Shown here: in pieces, positions 47,701-60,100 of the stretch | Layout of the letters: the number at the start of each line of letters is the position of its first letter | How positions within the stretch are numbered: position 1 is the first letter of the stretch | Translations under genes and position numbers: made by a program | NCBI GenBank assembly: GCA_017590115.1 | Contig: JAGGNK010007559.1 | Coordinates: 6,736,641 to 6,800,640, forward strand | Reading direction: 5' to 3' | Source of the DNA: Montifringilla adamsi | Lineage: Eukaryota; Chordata; Aves; Passeriformes; Passeridae | Length of the DNA stretch: 64,000 nucleotides | Notes under the pieces: model-generated | What the model saw: only the letters and a program-made list of their open reading frames with translations | What the model was told of the DNA's origin: nothing | Database searches by the model: none

Positions 47701-50700
47701 GTGCTGAGTTTGGTGCTGGGATGCTGGGAGCAGTCTGGGAGGCTGGGAAAGCAGAAGGCAGCGTGGCTGATGTCCCACACGTGGTCTGTGATGTGTGATG
47801 GAGAAGAGGGTTCCCTGCAGGGTTGCAAGCAACAGTCACCATCTTCGGATTAAAGAAATCCAGGTCCAACTGCTCATTCTGAAAGAGAGAACAGGCAGAT
47901 GCTCTAATTCACTGCTGGCCCTGATGCAGATACGGCACTGCTCTGTTACAGAGGGACAGAGGTTTACCACAAAAACAGGTTCTGGGTGACAAGCAGCACA
48001 GTCTGCGGCCTAAGTCAGGGCTACATCTGATCTGTAATTTAAGCAAAGCAAGGACTAACATCATGGGGACAGATGGGACACTGAGAAAGCCAGGTTCAGG
48101 GATACCTATTTTGTTTAAACACAGCTATCCCAGATTTTAGGGTTAAGCCAGATAGCCCCTTTGCCTGTGTGTGATCACATGCTTTTCCAAGGTGACAGTG
48201 TGTCCTGAGACCTCCCACAACATCAGTCTCTCCCTCCCTCGCCTTCCCTGAGACTCCTCCTTTGTACCTCAAACATGCTCCACTGGCTGTTCTCTGAGGC
48301 CTCCTTCCCTGCTGCAGGGGCTGGGTCATTCAGGCCTGAAGGGAAAAACAACAGGAGGAGAAAATTAATTCAGTGTAATTCCTTGGCTGCTGTTTCAGTA
48401 CCATCAAAACTGGATTCAGCTCTTCCAGAGCCCAAGAACCTGATGAAACACTGAGATGGACTGCAAGTCTATGATGAGGAAGAGACTGACAGCACCAGAA
48501 GTCATGCCCTGCAAACAGCTCTTCTAACCCATCCTGACTACCATTGCCTTCTGCTGTTCACATCTGGGCTCTAGAGACAGGCATCCTGCAGGCTCCTGTG
48601 CACAGCTCCTCTGAGGCACCTTCTCCCCAGCAAAACCCCACAATCAGGGCTTCATCTGTCCCAAACTGCAGCCTGTACATGCAGCATGTCCCAGCAGCCC
48701 CAGAGATCAGACTTCAATTGCACTAAACAGTTAATTTCTTTCTTCCCAGCTCTGGGAAGAGATTTTAATACCGACTCACTGACCAGGGCTTATACTCAGA
48801 ATGATGCAAGGGAGCATTCCCTGGAATCCAGGAACGTGGATTCCAAGAGAGAACACAGAAGTAGCCTTTCTTAGGCTAGACTGAGCAGCCCTTTTGCAGG
48901 CCTCTCAGCATCTTACCCAAGCACAGGAGCTCCTCATCCAGCAAGGACAGGGAGTTGGTTGTGCTGCCCTGCTGAGCGGCTGCTGTTTCCCCCTGGCCGG
49001 AGGAGCTGCTGCGCAGCGGCGCGAACGCCTGGGGAGGAGGAGGGAGGATGGGGATTTCAGCTGGGCCAGGGGCTGTGCTGGGGGCAGGTGCCAGGCTGCT
49101 GGGTGGCATCGGAGGTGGCGGTGTGCTGGTGGTGTCCAGTCCAGCAAGGTCAATGAGGGTGTTGAGATTATTGGTGGAGTTACTCCCTGCAGCAGACAGG
49201 AGAAGAGCACTATTAGGAAAAAAGGCAAAAGGCTCAGAGCAAACCCCGTGTGTGCAAGAAATTAGCAGAGAGATGGTTTAGATCCTTATCTGAGCATGGC
49301 TTATGGCTCTTTGTAACAGAGAAAGGATATTTGTTGTCTGGACTATGTAAATTAACACAGATACTTAAAAGAATGAAAATCTGCTTCAACCAGTGCTGCT
49401 TCCCCAGTACATCACAATTCATGATCTCTTCAAAAATCTTTTGAACTCAGATGAGGCTTTGGGAGTTCCTACAGCATTATAATAAACAGAGGTTACCAGA
49501 GAGCTGGAAAGCTGAAAGAAATTCACACCACCTCAATCTTCATATTTAGAACAGTCTTGTCCCAGTAAGATGCTGCCAGGAAGCAGCAAAAACATTTGAG
49601 TGCCAAGTGGTAATTCTGTCACACTCATGTCCAGAGCTTTCAATGCTGAAGCTCAAGTGTGAAGTGGGCAACTGGTCTGAATTCACAAATGGAATTTCTT
49701 GCAAAACCAGGAAAAGGACCCCTGGTCCAGCTCCTACTCTTCAGCTCTTGTGTTTTTGATAAAATTATCTTCTTCTTACACACTACCATTAAGAAACAGG
49801 ACAAATGTGGGGAGGAAAATGTATGAGAACTTCCAGCCACACAAACTGCTCACATGGAGGTTTGCTACTGATGTCAAAGGTTTCAATAATATGGACTGAG
49901 CAATGGAGAATGCAAAGCTGCAGCACTGCTGCTTCTGTCCAGAACTATTTATCCACTGCTCAGAAGCTTTCTTATTCCCTATGATTCACAAACTGTTGGC
50001 CACAAGAACCATCAAAAACTACTTTAACAAAACAGGAAATATTGTTCAAAAGACTTAGAATTGCAGGATTCAAAAATTAAACAATTAAACAACTGTCTTC
50101 CCAGGAACTCACCTTCCACTACAGACATCCCAGGGAGATCCACTTCACCATTGATCACTTGCCCCTCTATTATTTTTTTATAGGAATTTATCACACGTGA
50201 TAAATTGTCACTGGCCTGCAGAATATCCCCTACAAGAGAGATAAAAATGACCACCAGGGTTTTAGTCACTTTGTTCCTACTAATGCTGAGAGTGCTCAGT
50301 TGTCAGTTAAATAATTAGCAAGAAAACCCATGAATATTTGGCTATGAGCTCCATCACTCTGCCTGTGCCACATTTCTATAAGCAATACCCTGACCTTTTC
50401 TAGCTCCATGCACATCGCAGTAACAAGAAAAAAATACACCCAAGGTTGTTTCCCACAGCAACTCCCTTCCTCTCCCAAAGCAGCAGCTGTCCCCCATTAC
50501 TGCTCCCATCCTCCCAAACCAACTTTACTGTCCAGTCCTTGCCTGAACTGGAATGATAAGCACAAAGAGGGAATGACTGTCCTTTATTAAAGCAACAGGA
50601 ACCAGCAGTTTATAGAAATGACTTTATAGCTGAACACTTACAAAGGCAAGGAGCACAACAGCAACTAAAAAGGACAAGTCTAGCTTAGTTTACCCAAACT

Positions 50701-53700
50701 GCTGTCATTATCCTCTGTCTCACTGGCCAGCTTGAACAGTGTCCGTCTTTTGGTTTCACATCTTTCGTAGAGCTCCTGAAAGACAGATTAGGACAGAGGG
50801 TTTCAGCAGCCAGGAGCCACTGCCAGCAGCAGCACCAGTCAGCACAGAATGACCCCAGAACAGACCAGTCTCACTGTGCTGACTGTGCCAGTGTGGCTGC
50901 CCAGCCGGGATGGCCCTCTGTGCCCAGCTCACAATGCTGAGCCTGGGGTAACACAACCTGCATTCCCAACACATTCCTCAGTCCTCCCTCACATCAGCAC
51001 TTATGGCCAAGTTCTAATCCAAAAGAGATGTTCCTTCCTTGTACAGGAGTCCGTAAAAGCCTGAGGAAGAGCAGAATCATGCTTCAGCAACTAGGTTTCA
51101 GTTGTGCTGCAACCACTACTGAGTCTGCAACCACACAGCAGAAAGGTGGCAGTAACAAAATGGTTCAAGGAAACAAACACGTTTCTTAAGCATCTTACCA
51201 CTCTTTAAAGACCTTGTTGTTAAAAATAAGTGGGTTTGATTTTTTAAATAAGATAATGTGCAATTCTTAAAGGCTCTGGGCCTACCAAGTCATCCCTGGT
51301 GGTTGTTACAACTTTCACTTTGCTGATGTTCTCCTAATCCTGTAACACAAGCTGAAACTCTTCCTATGAAGGGGAGAAACTCTCCCTCTTTTCTGCCCCA
51401 TTCAGCCTTTAGTTTATTCATCCACAGTGCTGCAATGGACAGTTATGACCTGCAATCTGTGTGTCTTTATAGGATCCAGAATTACAAACTGCAGCTTCTA
51501 GGTTCTGCCATGCTGCACCTTTGGAGAACAGCTGCACCTCACTTCAAGCATAGATGAAATGGAGCTACTCCCCACCCAGTCTTTTGGTGAAAGGCACTAA
51601 AATCACGGATATTTTCTTGCCTGCTGTTTGCAGCAACTGCTCCTGTTTCTTACCACTGCTCTCCATTTTACTGCAGTGTTTCTAATTATTTTCAAAACTC
51701 AAATCTGTAAGAAAGGACTAACTCCAGGATTGCTGGGAAGAAGGAGCAGCTCAGACCCACCTTCATGAGCTCCCTGTCAGCCTCTGAGGAGTCCTCTTTG
51801 CTGTAATGAACCAGCATCTCATTCAGCAGCTTCACATTGTTGTTCACCTCCTCCAGTGTGTGCATACGCTTTGTCACCTTCTGGATCCGAGCCTCATCCT
51901 TCAGGGTGCAAAGCAAAGACAAAGGGTGAGTTTCCTTCTAAAAGCTCACAGTAACACAACCACAGATATTATCTGCAAATGTGTCAAGTAATGGCTATTT
52001 AAGGTTAAGCCAGAAAAAAGCAAACAAAACCCTTCTTCATTCATGCAAAGATTTGTTTATTTTATTGTCTTTTCATCACCACTCTGGAATTACAGGCAAC
52101 CCTGTATTTCCAAAAAGTCTCATTAGATAGACTTCAACATATAATTACAACACTTAAAAAATTCCTACAAGTTCCTTTCTGACCTTTTCAGAAGATTTTT
52201 TTGGGTTTTTTTTTTTCTTTTTTGTTCACTTGATGCCATTTAACAAAAGAGATGTGTTTGAAACAAAACATTTACTAGGAACAACAAGCACACTCTGGTG
52301 GAAAATGTCCACCCATCTCTGATTGGAGATTCCAACTGAAGACGTAGGAGAATCTGCCCTGGGGACAAGAGGAGCTTGAATGAAATATCTTGGTAACCTA
52401 TACAACCACTATGGTCCAGAAGGCATCCTTTTATTTGCCAGAATCCCAATGAGTCATTTCCTGGACTCCAGAGTTTGGAATGACTGCCATGGGTGGATGC
52501 AGCACAGCTTTACAAACAGGAAGATGTTTCCATGAACTTGTTTGTGAAAAAAACCAGTCCAGTGACTCAGTCCTCAGCATCCAGGGCTGGTATCACGATG
52601 CTCCCACCAAACCTTGATATGAAATCCCACCTTGAACGATGGGAATGTGGTTATTTACAACAAGAGACATTCAATTCCTACCCCATCATCCACCAGAGAC
52701 ACCAACTGTAGACATTTCTGTGACACAAACATCTCCTAGGTACAAGCTAGAGACCAAATCCTAAGCTCTCCACCATGTGAAGTCAAATTGCTTAGAACCT
52801 GGAAAGCAGACTGCTGACCTGAACCAATCCTACAGGAATTTCTTACCTCTTTTACCATGGATTTTATAAGTTTGTTGGCCTCTTGTAAGTCATCTGGGTT
52901 TTTGCTTTTCAGCAGCTTGGCTAGAAGCTAAAAGACAAGAAAATTATAGTCAGGAACAAATAAAGACCCTTGAGCAAGGGGAAAGGAATCTATATGAACA
53001 ATTCAGGGAAAGGGATACAGCCCAGTATTACAAAGCTCACACAGCTTCCACAGTTACAGGGACTTCAGCAGGAGTCATTTAGAGTTTATTATCTATGCAT
53101 ATCTATGCAGTTGTTGCATTCCTGCTTTTACACAGGACATATTCTGTGACGTCTCAGTGACTTCTGGCACTAGATAGTTATTCCTCCTATCATTATTTTT
53201 CCTCCTGTGTGTGAAACCATCTCTGCTTTCCAGTACTTCAGCAGAATGGCACTTTAACATAAGTAACCCCATAATGGTAACACAGACAAGGTCTTAACTG
53301 GAACTTTGGGTTAAGCAGGTGGACAAAGCAGTGAACCCTGCAAAAGCACAGACCATTCCCCCCAAAATAAAAGCCACATTATTATACTTTGCTTCCTTAT
53401 TCTAAATGTGCACTGAGTAGGCACTTTTCATTAGTGATTTCAGCACAAGCTTTCACTGTACCTTGGATTTCTCCTCATCATCAAACACTGGGTTCTTGGG
53501 ACGAGGCGGTGGGGAAGGAATCAGTGTTCTGTCTGCAGGAATCACGGGATCAAACATGACAATCCCTGAAAGCAGAAAGGGATCCTGTGGGTCAGCACAC
53601 ACACTCACACCAGGCAGGGCACACAGGTACTCCCAGGCTTCTCTCAGAGCCAACACACATCAGCCCCTGATGCTGCCACGCTGTTCCAGTGAACAATACA

Positions 53701-54080
53701 TCCAAATCCCTAAGCTGACTTTTACCTGGATGTTCTCCCAACCCCACAACATGAGCTAAAACTCTGCCTCTGAAGGAGAGGACCCATTTTCAGTCCCATT
53801 CAGCCTTTAGTTTATCTATCCACAGTGCTGCAAGGGACAGTTATGACTTCCAATATGTGTGTCCTAGTAAGACAGGATGGCTTACAGAGCTCTCATGGAA
53901 TCTATTTTTCTTGTGAAGCTACTGAGTTTTTTTCATTGTGCCTACACAAGAAATGTGTGTCAGCTGAACTAAAGGAACAGCTGCAAAGCCATTTAGTTAA
54001 AAGAACACAAAAAAAGCTACTTGGAAGCCCTTATTTCACTTTAAATTAGACTTGTTCAAATAATCTAATAACTACTTCCA

Positions 54081-54136
<56 letters not shown>

Positions 54137-57100
54137 TAGAAAAGGCCCTTCAAACCAAAACGAAAGTATTTGCAAGGTATTTCACTAATTTAGTTAACCG
54201 AGCTGAGCCAACCCTGCCCAAGGCATTTACACATAATGAAAAGATTTTCAGAGAATTTCTCCCTTGTTCTATTTCCCCTCAGAGCTTGCCTTGATCCCAT
54301 TTAATTAGAAACTGTATATTTTGTGACACTCTTGCTCAAAGCCCAGGCTGGAGAGAATGCATGAGCGAGCAGCTGACTCCCTACCTTGTCTCTTCAGCAT
54401 GTAGTAGGCATCCTTGATTTTGGATTCCTCTGGCAATGCCACAGTCCAGCTGTACAGCAATTCAATCACTTTGGACTTCACCTTCTCCGAGACTCGGTCC
54501 CCCAGGTACTAAGTGTGGGAAAAAAGATCCAAATTCTTCATGTTCTTAATTCATTTTTAAAAATAAAGCTCTGTGGAAGCTCAGTGAAATACATTCAAAG
54601 GTGTATGATCCAAGTTCCAAGATGGTCTAAGGTACATCTCATTAGGAGGAAGAGGTGGTCCTCTAATAGATTTGAAATAACAGTGAAGAGAAGCTTTGTG
54701 ATTACCTTCAGCAAAAGAAAAAGCAGCTGTTCTGCGGGCTCCAGGATTTTGCTATTTTAAAAATTACAGCAATACAGAGAACCACCCCCTCCTCTGTCTT
54801 ATGGGAGAGAATTTGGGAATGCATTGCTGCATCAATCATGCCATAGGGAAGATTTTCAGCACATTAAACTCATCATGAATGTTGAGGGACTTAGCCTGGC
54901 ACTCTTTACACAGCAAGTCAGCAGAATGAGGACTAGAACTCCATGGTGTGCTGTCAAACATCTTGTTTTAACCTCTGCATCACATTTCTCTTCCACGATC
55001 ACTGGAATTTTGTTTTTTAAAACAACACAACCCAAGTTTTAGAAGCTCTTTAGAGTTACCTGAAGGATTAGAACACCTCAGAGACTGCATAGTGATGGCA
55101 ACCTAGTACAACTTCCTGAGAAATTTAGTAAGGCATAAAAAAACCCCGAACAACAAGAACTTAGCTAACAAATGCTCTTGAATATAGACTAATAAGTGCA
55201 ATGAGCCAAACAGAACACTGCAAATATTTTGGATGCTGTCTGTAGCTTACAGAGGTCAAACAAAAAGCAGCTACAGCTCAGGGACTAACCTTTGGAGACA
55301 CAACTTTTATTAACTCATTTAAAAAGCGAAACTTCCCAACTTCATTATGAAATCTTCTCCCACAATTCTTCATACAAGCTTCCAGCACCTGCATTCAAGA
55401 ATAGAAACAGAGGCTGAAAGCAAAGGGAAAAACCCTACAACAGTGTGTGTTCTGCTTAGAGGGGAGGTAAAGGGCCCCTGTCAGTGAGGCAAGTATTCCT
55501 GCCCCATGCAGACATCTATCTCCCATCTTTAGGGATGACAAATCAAGGCAGGCTGGTGTCCCACCCTCATCCAGGTGTATCTGAGTCTGTGTTATCTCAA
55601 TACTTGGCCTCAACAATAAACACAAATCTTGCCTGTGGATAATAAAGGAAAGCAGCTCAAACTAACCCAGAGTTGTTTCTGGAGACTTTAGGGACGGAAC
55701 TGCGCTCCCTCCCATTCCCTCCCAGGGATCAGGGCACTCAGCCCCCAGCTGACCCCATGGACACACCCTGTGCCCCCTCTACTCCACCCAGGTGATGCAA
55801 GAGGATCCATGCCTGGGTTTAAGGGGAGGGGTAAGGACTACCTACTGTCAAGGCTTGGACTGCCTCCCATTCCTGCGGTGACTGGATTTTATGAGCCAGG
55901 AGTCTCACAGCTATCTGTGGCCTGGAACAGAACAGGTAAACACCAGAGAGGACTTTAACACCTTCACAAATTCTGCTGTTTAAACAAAATGTCTTGCAAG
56001 TAAAGATTTTAAAGATGTGAAGGTCCACCACCATTATCAGTGATAACCCCATTTTACAGACTGGCAAATGGAATAACTTTGGCCAGATGAGAACCCTGGA
56101 GCTGCTGAATGTGAAATTAGAAGCAGATTCAGAATTCCCAGTTTCCCAGTGCTCAGTCTGGATTAGCCACACTGCCTTTCACAGGAGAGGCAGCATCTTC
56201 TCTCTGTTGTAGCCAGCTCTTCCTTGATATCAGTACATATAAAAGAAAATGTACATGTTTGATAATGGAATTTCAGACTTTAAACTGTGAACATTTATTT
56301 ATTAAGTCTAGAGCAGTTTGGGACACCCACCCTTCAAGTTCCTTGTTGATCTGGTCACAAAATCCGATGATGTATTCCCAATCTTCTTGCCTGTTGGATG
56401 GGTTGGTGGCTTTATCTTCGGCAAGGGAAACAGAACATATTACCAATCAAGAGAAGAAACAGTATAAAAGGTCACACACTTCCTAGAGAAAAGCATCTGA
56501 CATCCATTGCCAGCTCTAAAAAAGGAAAAAGAAGTTCACATGTGGTTTGTCTGTTCAGGGAAAAGGGTGTGTCCAAGTTGGGACATCCAAACATCCAGTA
56601 AGAACCACTGCTTTCCAAAGAAAACAGGTGACCAAATCTCAAGTGTTTAGAGACAGGCTATTCCCATATCCTAAATGAGAGCACAGAATAAAATATTTCA
56701 GCTCACAGCTTCCTCTGCCTGAAATGTTGTCTCTTTCTATTTGGCTGTAACAATAAACTCTTTAAAGGTTAAACCCTCACGCTTTCTACGTATGAAATTA
56801 TTTTTGCATTCCCAGGGAATTTGGCAGAAACAAGAGCTGGAATATCAGATGTTTAATATCAGTCATTTAGCATTAGCACTTGCTTTTGGAGTGCCAGCTG
56901 TTTTGATTGATGCCTTAGCATTTCTCCTGGGATTTATGAACTGAAATTTATTATTATACATTGAGTTCTTCTTTCAAGTAAGAAACACTTCAGCCTGCAC
57001 CTGATCAGGAACTCAAATCCTACATGTTGAAGCTAAGAGATCAATGCTTTACTGACAGAGCTATTTCAGGCTCCTGAAGGATCCTCCCTTAAGCAGCAGG

Positions 57101-60100
57101 ACCCCACTGACTGTGCTGATTGCAGAGTAGTGAGGCTATCAGCACCTCTTTGGTTATGAATGCATCTTTTCCATGTGTTTTACTTAACCCTGATGCAGCA
57201 ATGAATTTACAGGAGATCAGATTCCTGCTTTAACCTAATTTTCCAGCCAAGATGACCAGACATAATGGTTTTTCTTTCTTGTAAGGGAAGAAACAATGCA
57301 CTGTACCTGTCCCTATACATCTAAGAGCTGGCATTTAAGAAACCTTCCTAAAAATTCTAATATAATGGAAAGCGGTTTAGGAAATTAAATATTGCTTAGT
57401 CAGATAGTATAGACCAGGGTATGAAGGGCAGGAAAAAACCCAGCACATACCCCTGTACTTTCATCTCAGAGGGAAGCATAACAAAACAAACAAATGCTGC
57501 ATTACCAAGAGTCATTTTTTATCATCATTAAAACATATCATTTTACCTCTCCAGAGACAGCTAAACAGCTGTCAGGCATCTATGCCAAACCCTCCCTTTC
57601 CCAGTGCACCTCAGCCCTCCTACTGTGCCCATCCTGTAAGGTTTGCTCAGGTTTTCCTCCTCACTCAATGCTACTTGTAAAGCAAGTAAATTTTTCCATG
57701 GATTGCATGGTAAAATATTCCACTGGTGACTCTCTGTGCTCACTGCTGACCTTCATGGGACCCTAGATGAGCAGAAGACAGCAGCAAGGGAGGAATAACT
57801 GCAAGACAACATCCTGTAGAATTCACTGAGCTACCAGGCTGGCCTTAAACTCAAGAGATTCAAGGGAAGCTCAGTTTAAAAGACAGCTTCAGAGCTAAAC
57901 AACTGTTCCAAACATGTGGCACCTAAACCTTATTACCACATTTCCAACTGATGAACACCCTGGAAGCATTGTGAAACCATGGACTTACAACAGTCTAAAG
58001 CCTCTTCATGCAAGTCAAACAGCACTGTGGTGGATGGGTGCTCCAAAGCACCTCTTGTGCTCAGCAGGCCCAGCAGTTCCTGGCCGGAATTAAGGGAATT
58101 TACTTAATAAATGCAGGAGGAGCACAAACAGATAAGGACAAACAACCAACTGGACTCTGTTGGCTGCACATCCTGAAATTATGAAAATGATGTGGTACAA
58201 ACAGGAAAATGTAACCAAGTTTCCCAAGTTCAAAGTGTTAATTTTAAAGCTGTTCCAAATATCTCCAAAAACTTTTTGCAATGACACTGGATTATTTCAT
58301 GTTCTCAGACTCATCTAAGTTTTTTCTGCAAAAGCTCTCACATGAAGACAGGGAAGTCTCAGAAGCAGAGAGTGACTGCCAAAGGCAAGTGCTGTTCCAC
58401 ATGAAGAAATTTCCTATTTCTAACATCCATAAAACCTCCATATGAAACCTTGGTTCATAAAAGTTAATGAGCTTGATCACAAGTCCTGCCCTGGCTCTGG
58501 AGATTGATGTGTTTGCATGACACAACACAACAGGATGCATGGATAGCTGTCCCCAGTCTCAGCACAGCCACATGAACTCAGCATCCCAGAACAGTGCAAT
58601 CACCTCACTTCACCTACAGGAAGCTGTGTCACGTCTATCAAATTGTGACTTACAATCCTCTCCATTTTTATGCAGAATGCTTAAAATGTGGGCAAGGAGC
58701 TCATCTGTGCTGCTTTATAAATATGCTTCAACCCTTATGTGAAAGGATTCAGTCCAGGATGAAGAGTTGGTGCTCTGGAATATCAAGTCCTTGGCTTTTC
58801 TGTTGAAACTGCCAACCAAGGCCCATTTGATACCAGTTATTTGCTTCCAGAGACACTTGTCCACCTGGTCCCCTCCTGAAAATCCCATTTCACACTGGCA
58901 ACCACATGAATCTAAACTAGCAATCCAGGGACTGAAGTCCTGCCACTACTTCTGCCACAGTTTTCTGCCTTTTTTTAATGTGCTCAGGACAAATAAAGCT
59001 GCTTCACACCCACCCCGAGTATCAGAGCCACTCAGCCCTCAGGTGCTCTGCCAGACTGAAATGCTAATGAGGCAACATTCAGATTAATAATCAGATGTGA
59101 AACAAAGGTGTTTGTTTTCTCTAGAGAGAAACTATACTGGAAAGCAGAGAACCACAGAGCAGCTGGAATGAAGACAACCACAGACCATTAACTGGCTGGT
59201 AACAAATGCCCCTGTTTTCCTGGGTTCACTTCTTTACTGAAATGAGCCAAAAGCCACCCCAGCAAAGAGTTTCCCCAGGTCAGGCTCAGCCTGTGATTCC
59301 CAGCCAGGCATGTGCACTCTAACAGTCAGACTCTGAAGTCCTGGGCAGAAAAGAACACTGAGCCAGACAAACCAAGGAAAAAAGAAATTAAGACAGTTAT
59401 AATATTTTATCCATTTGCATCTGTTCCACAGTGGAGCACTGCCTTAGCCTGACATGAGTGGGATACAAGAAGCTTCCTTTTGGATGCAGCAGAAAAAGCA
59501 GCACTGGAGTCAAAGGCTCCAGTTGTGTTTATACAACTGCCATTATCTCCTAATCGTCTTCTGTTTCAGCTCAGAGCAGAAGCGAAGCCTGCCTGCCAGG
59601 AAGGGACAGGATCACCTTCTCTCATCCCAGCTGCCTGGAATGAGGCAGGACATGCAGATGCCAGATCATCCCAGGCTGAGGTGCAGATCTTGCTGCAGCA
59701 GCAGGACACGAGGATGATGTTACTTCATGGGTCTGTGACTCCACCTGATGCCAGAGGCAGGGCAGCAGGAAGCTGCACACCACCACAAGAAAAAAAAAAA
59801 TGGAACATTTTCAGTAAGAAATTCTCCATCTTCCCGTGGCTGGGAAGTTGGCTGTGCTGCTGAGCCATTCCCTTAGGAGGGGTACAGCATGGCACACCCT
59901 CAGGGTTGGCACTAGCCGCGGCTTTGTCATGATTACAGAAAAACCCCCTCGGGAGGGCAGCTGAAAGCCGGGAGCTGCAGCAGCTCTGCCTGCCCGGCCT
60001 CACGACTCCGCCGGTAATTCCCGGACGCGGAATGCTCCGCGCTCCCTGCGATGGGAGGGGCGACACAGCCACACCAGCAGCGATCACTGTAGCAGTGACC

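Noticed and set aside
54082..54131. Poly(A) run as the tail of a processed pseudogene
   Set aside because: No coding remnant or target-site duplication is visible beside it, so it is listed as simple sequence.
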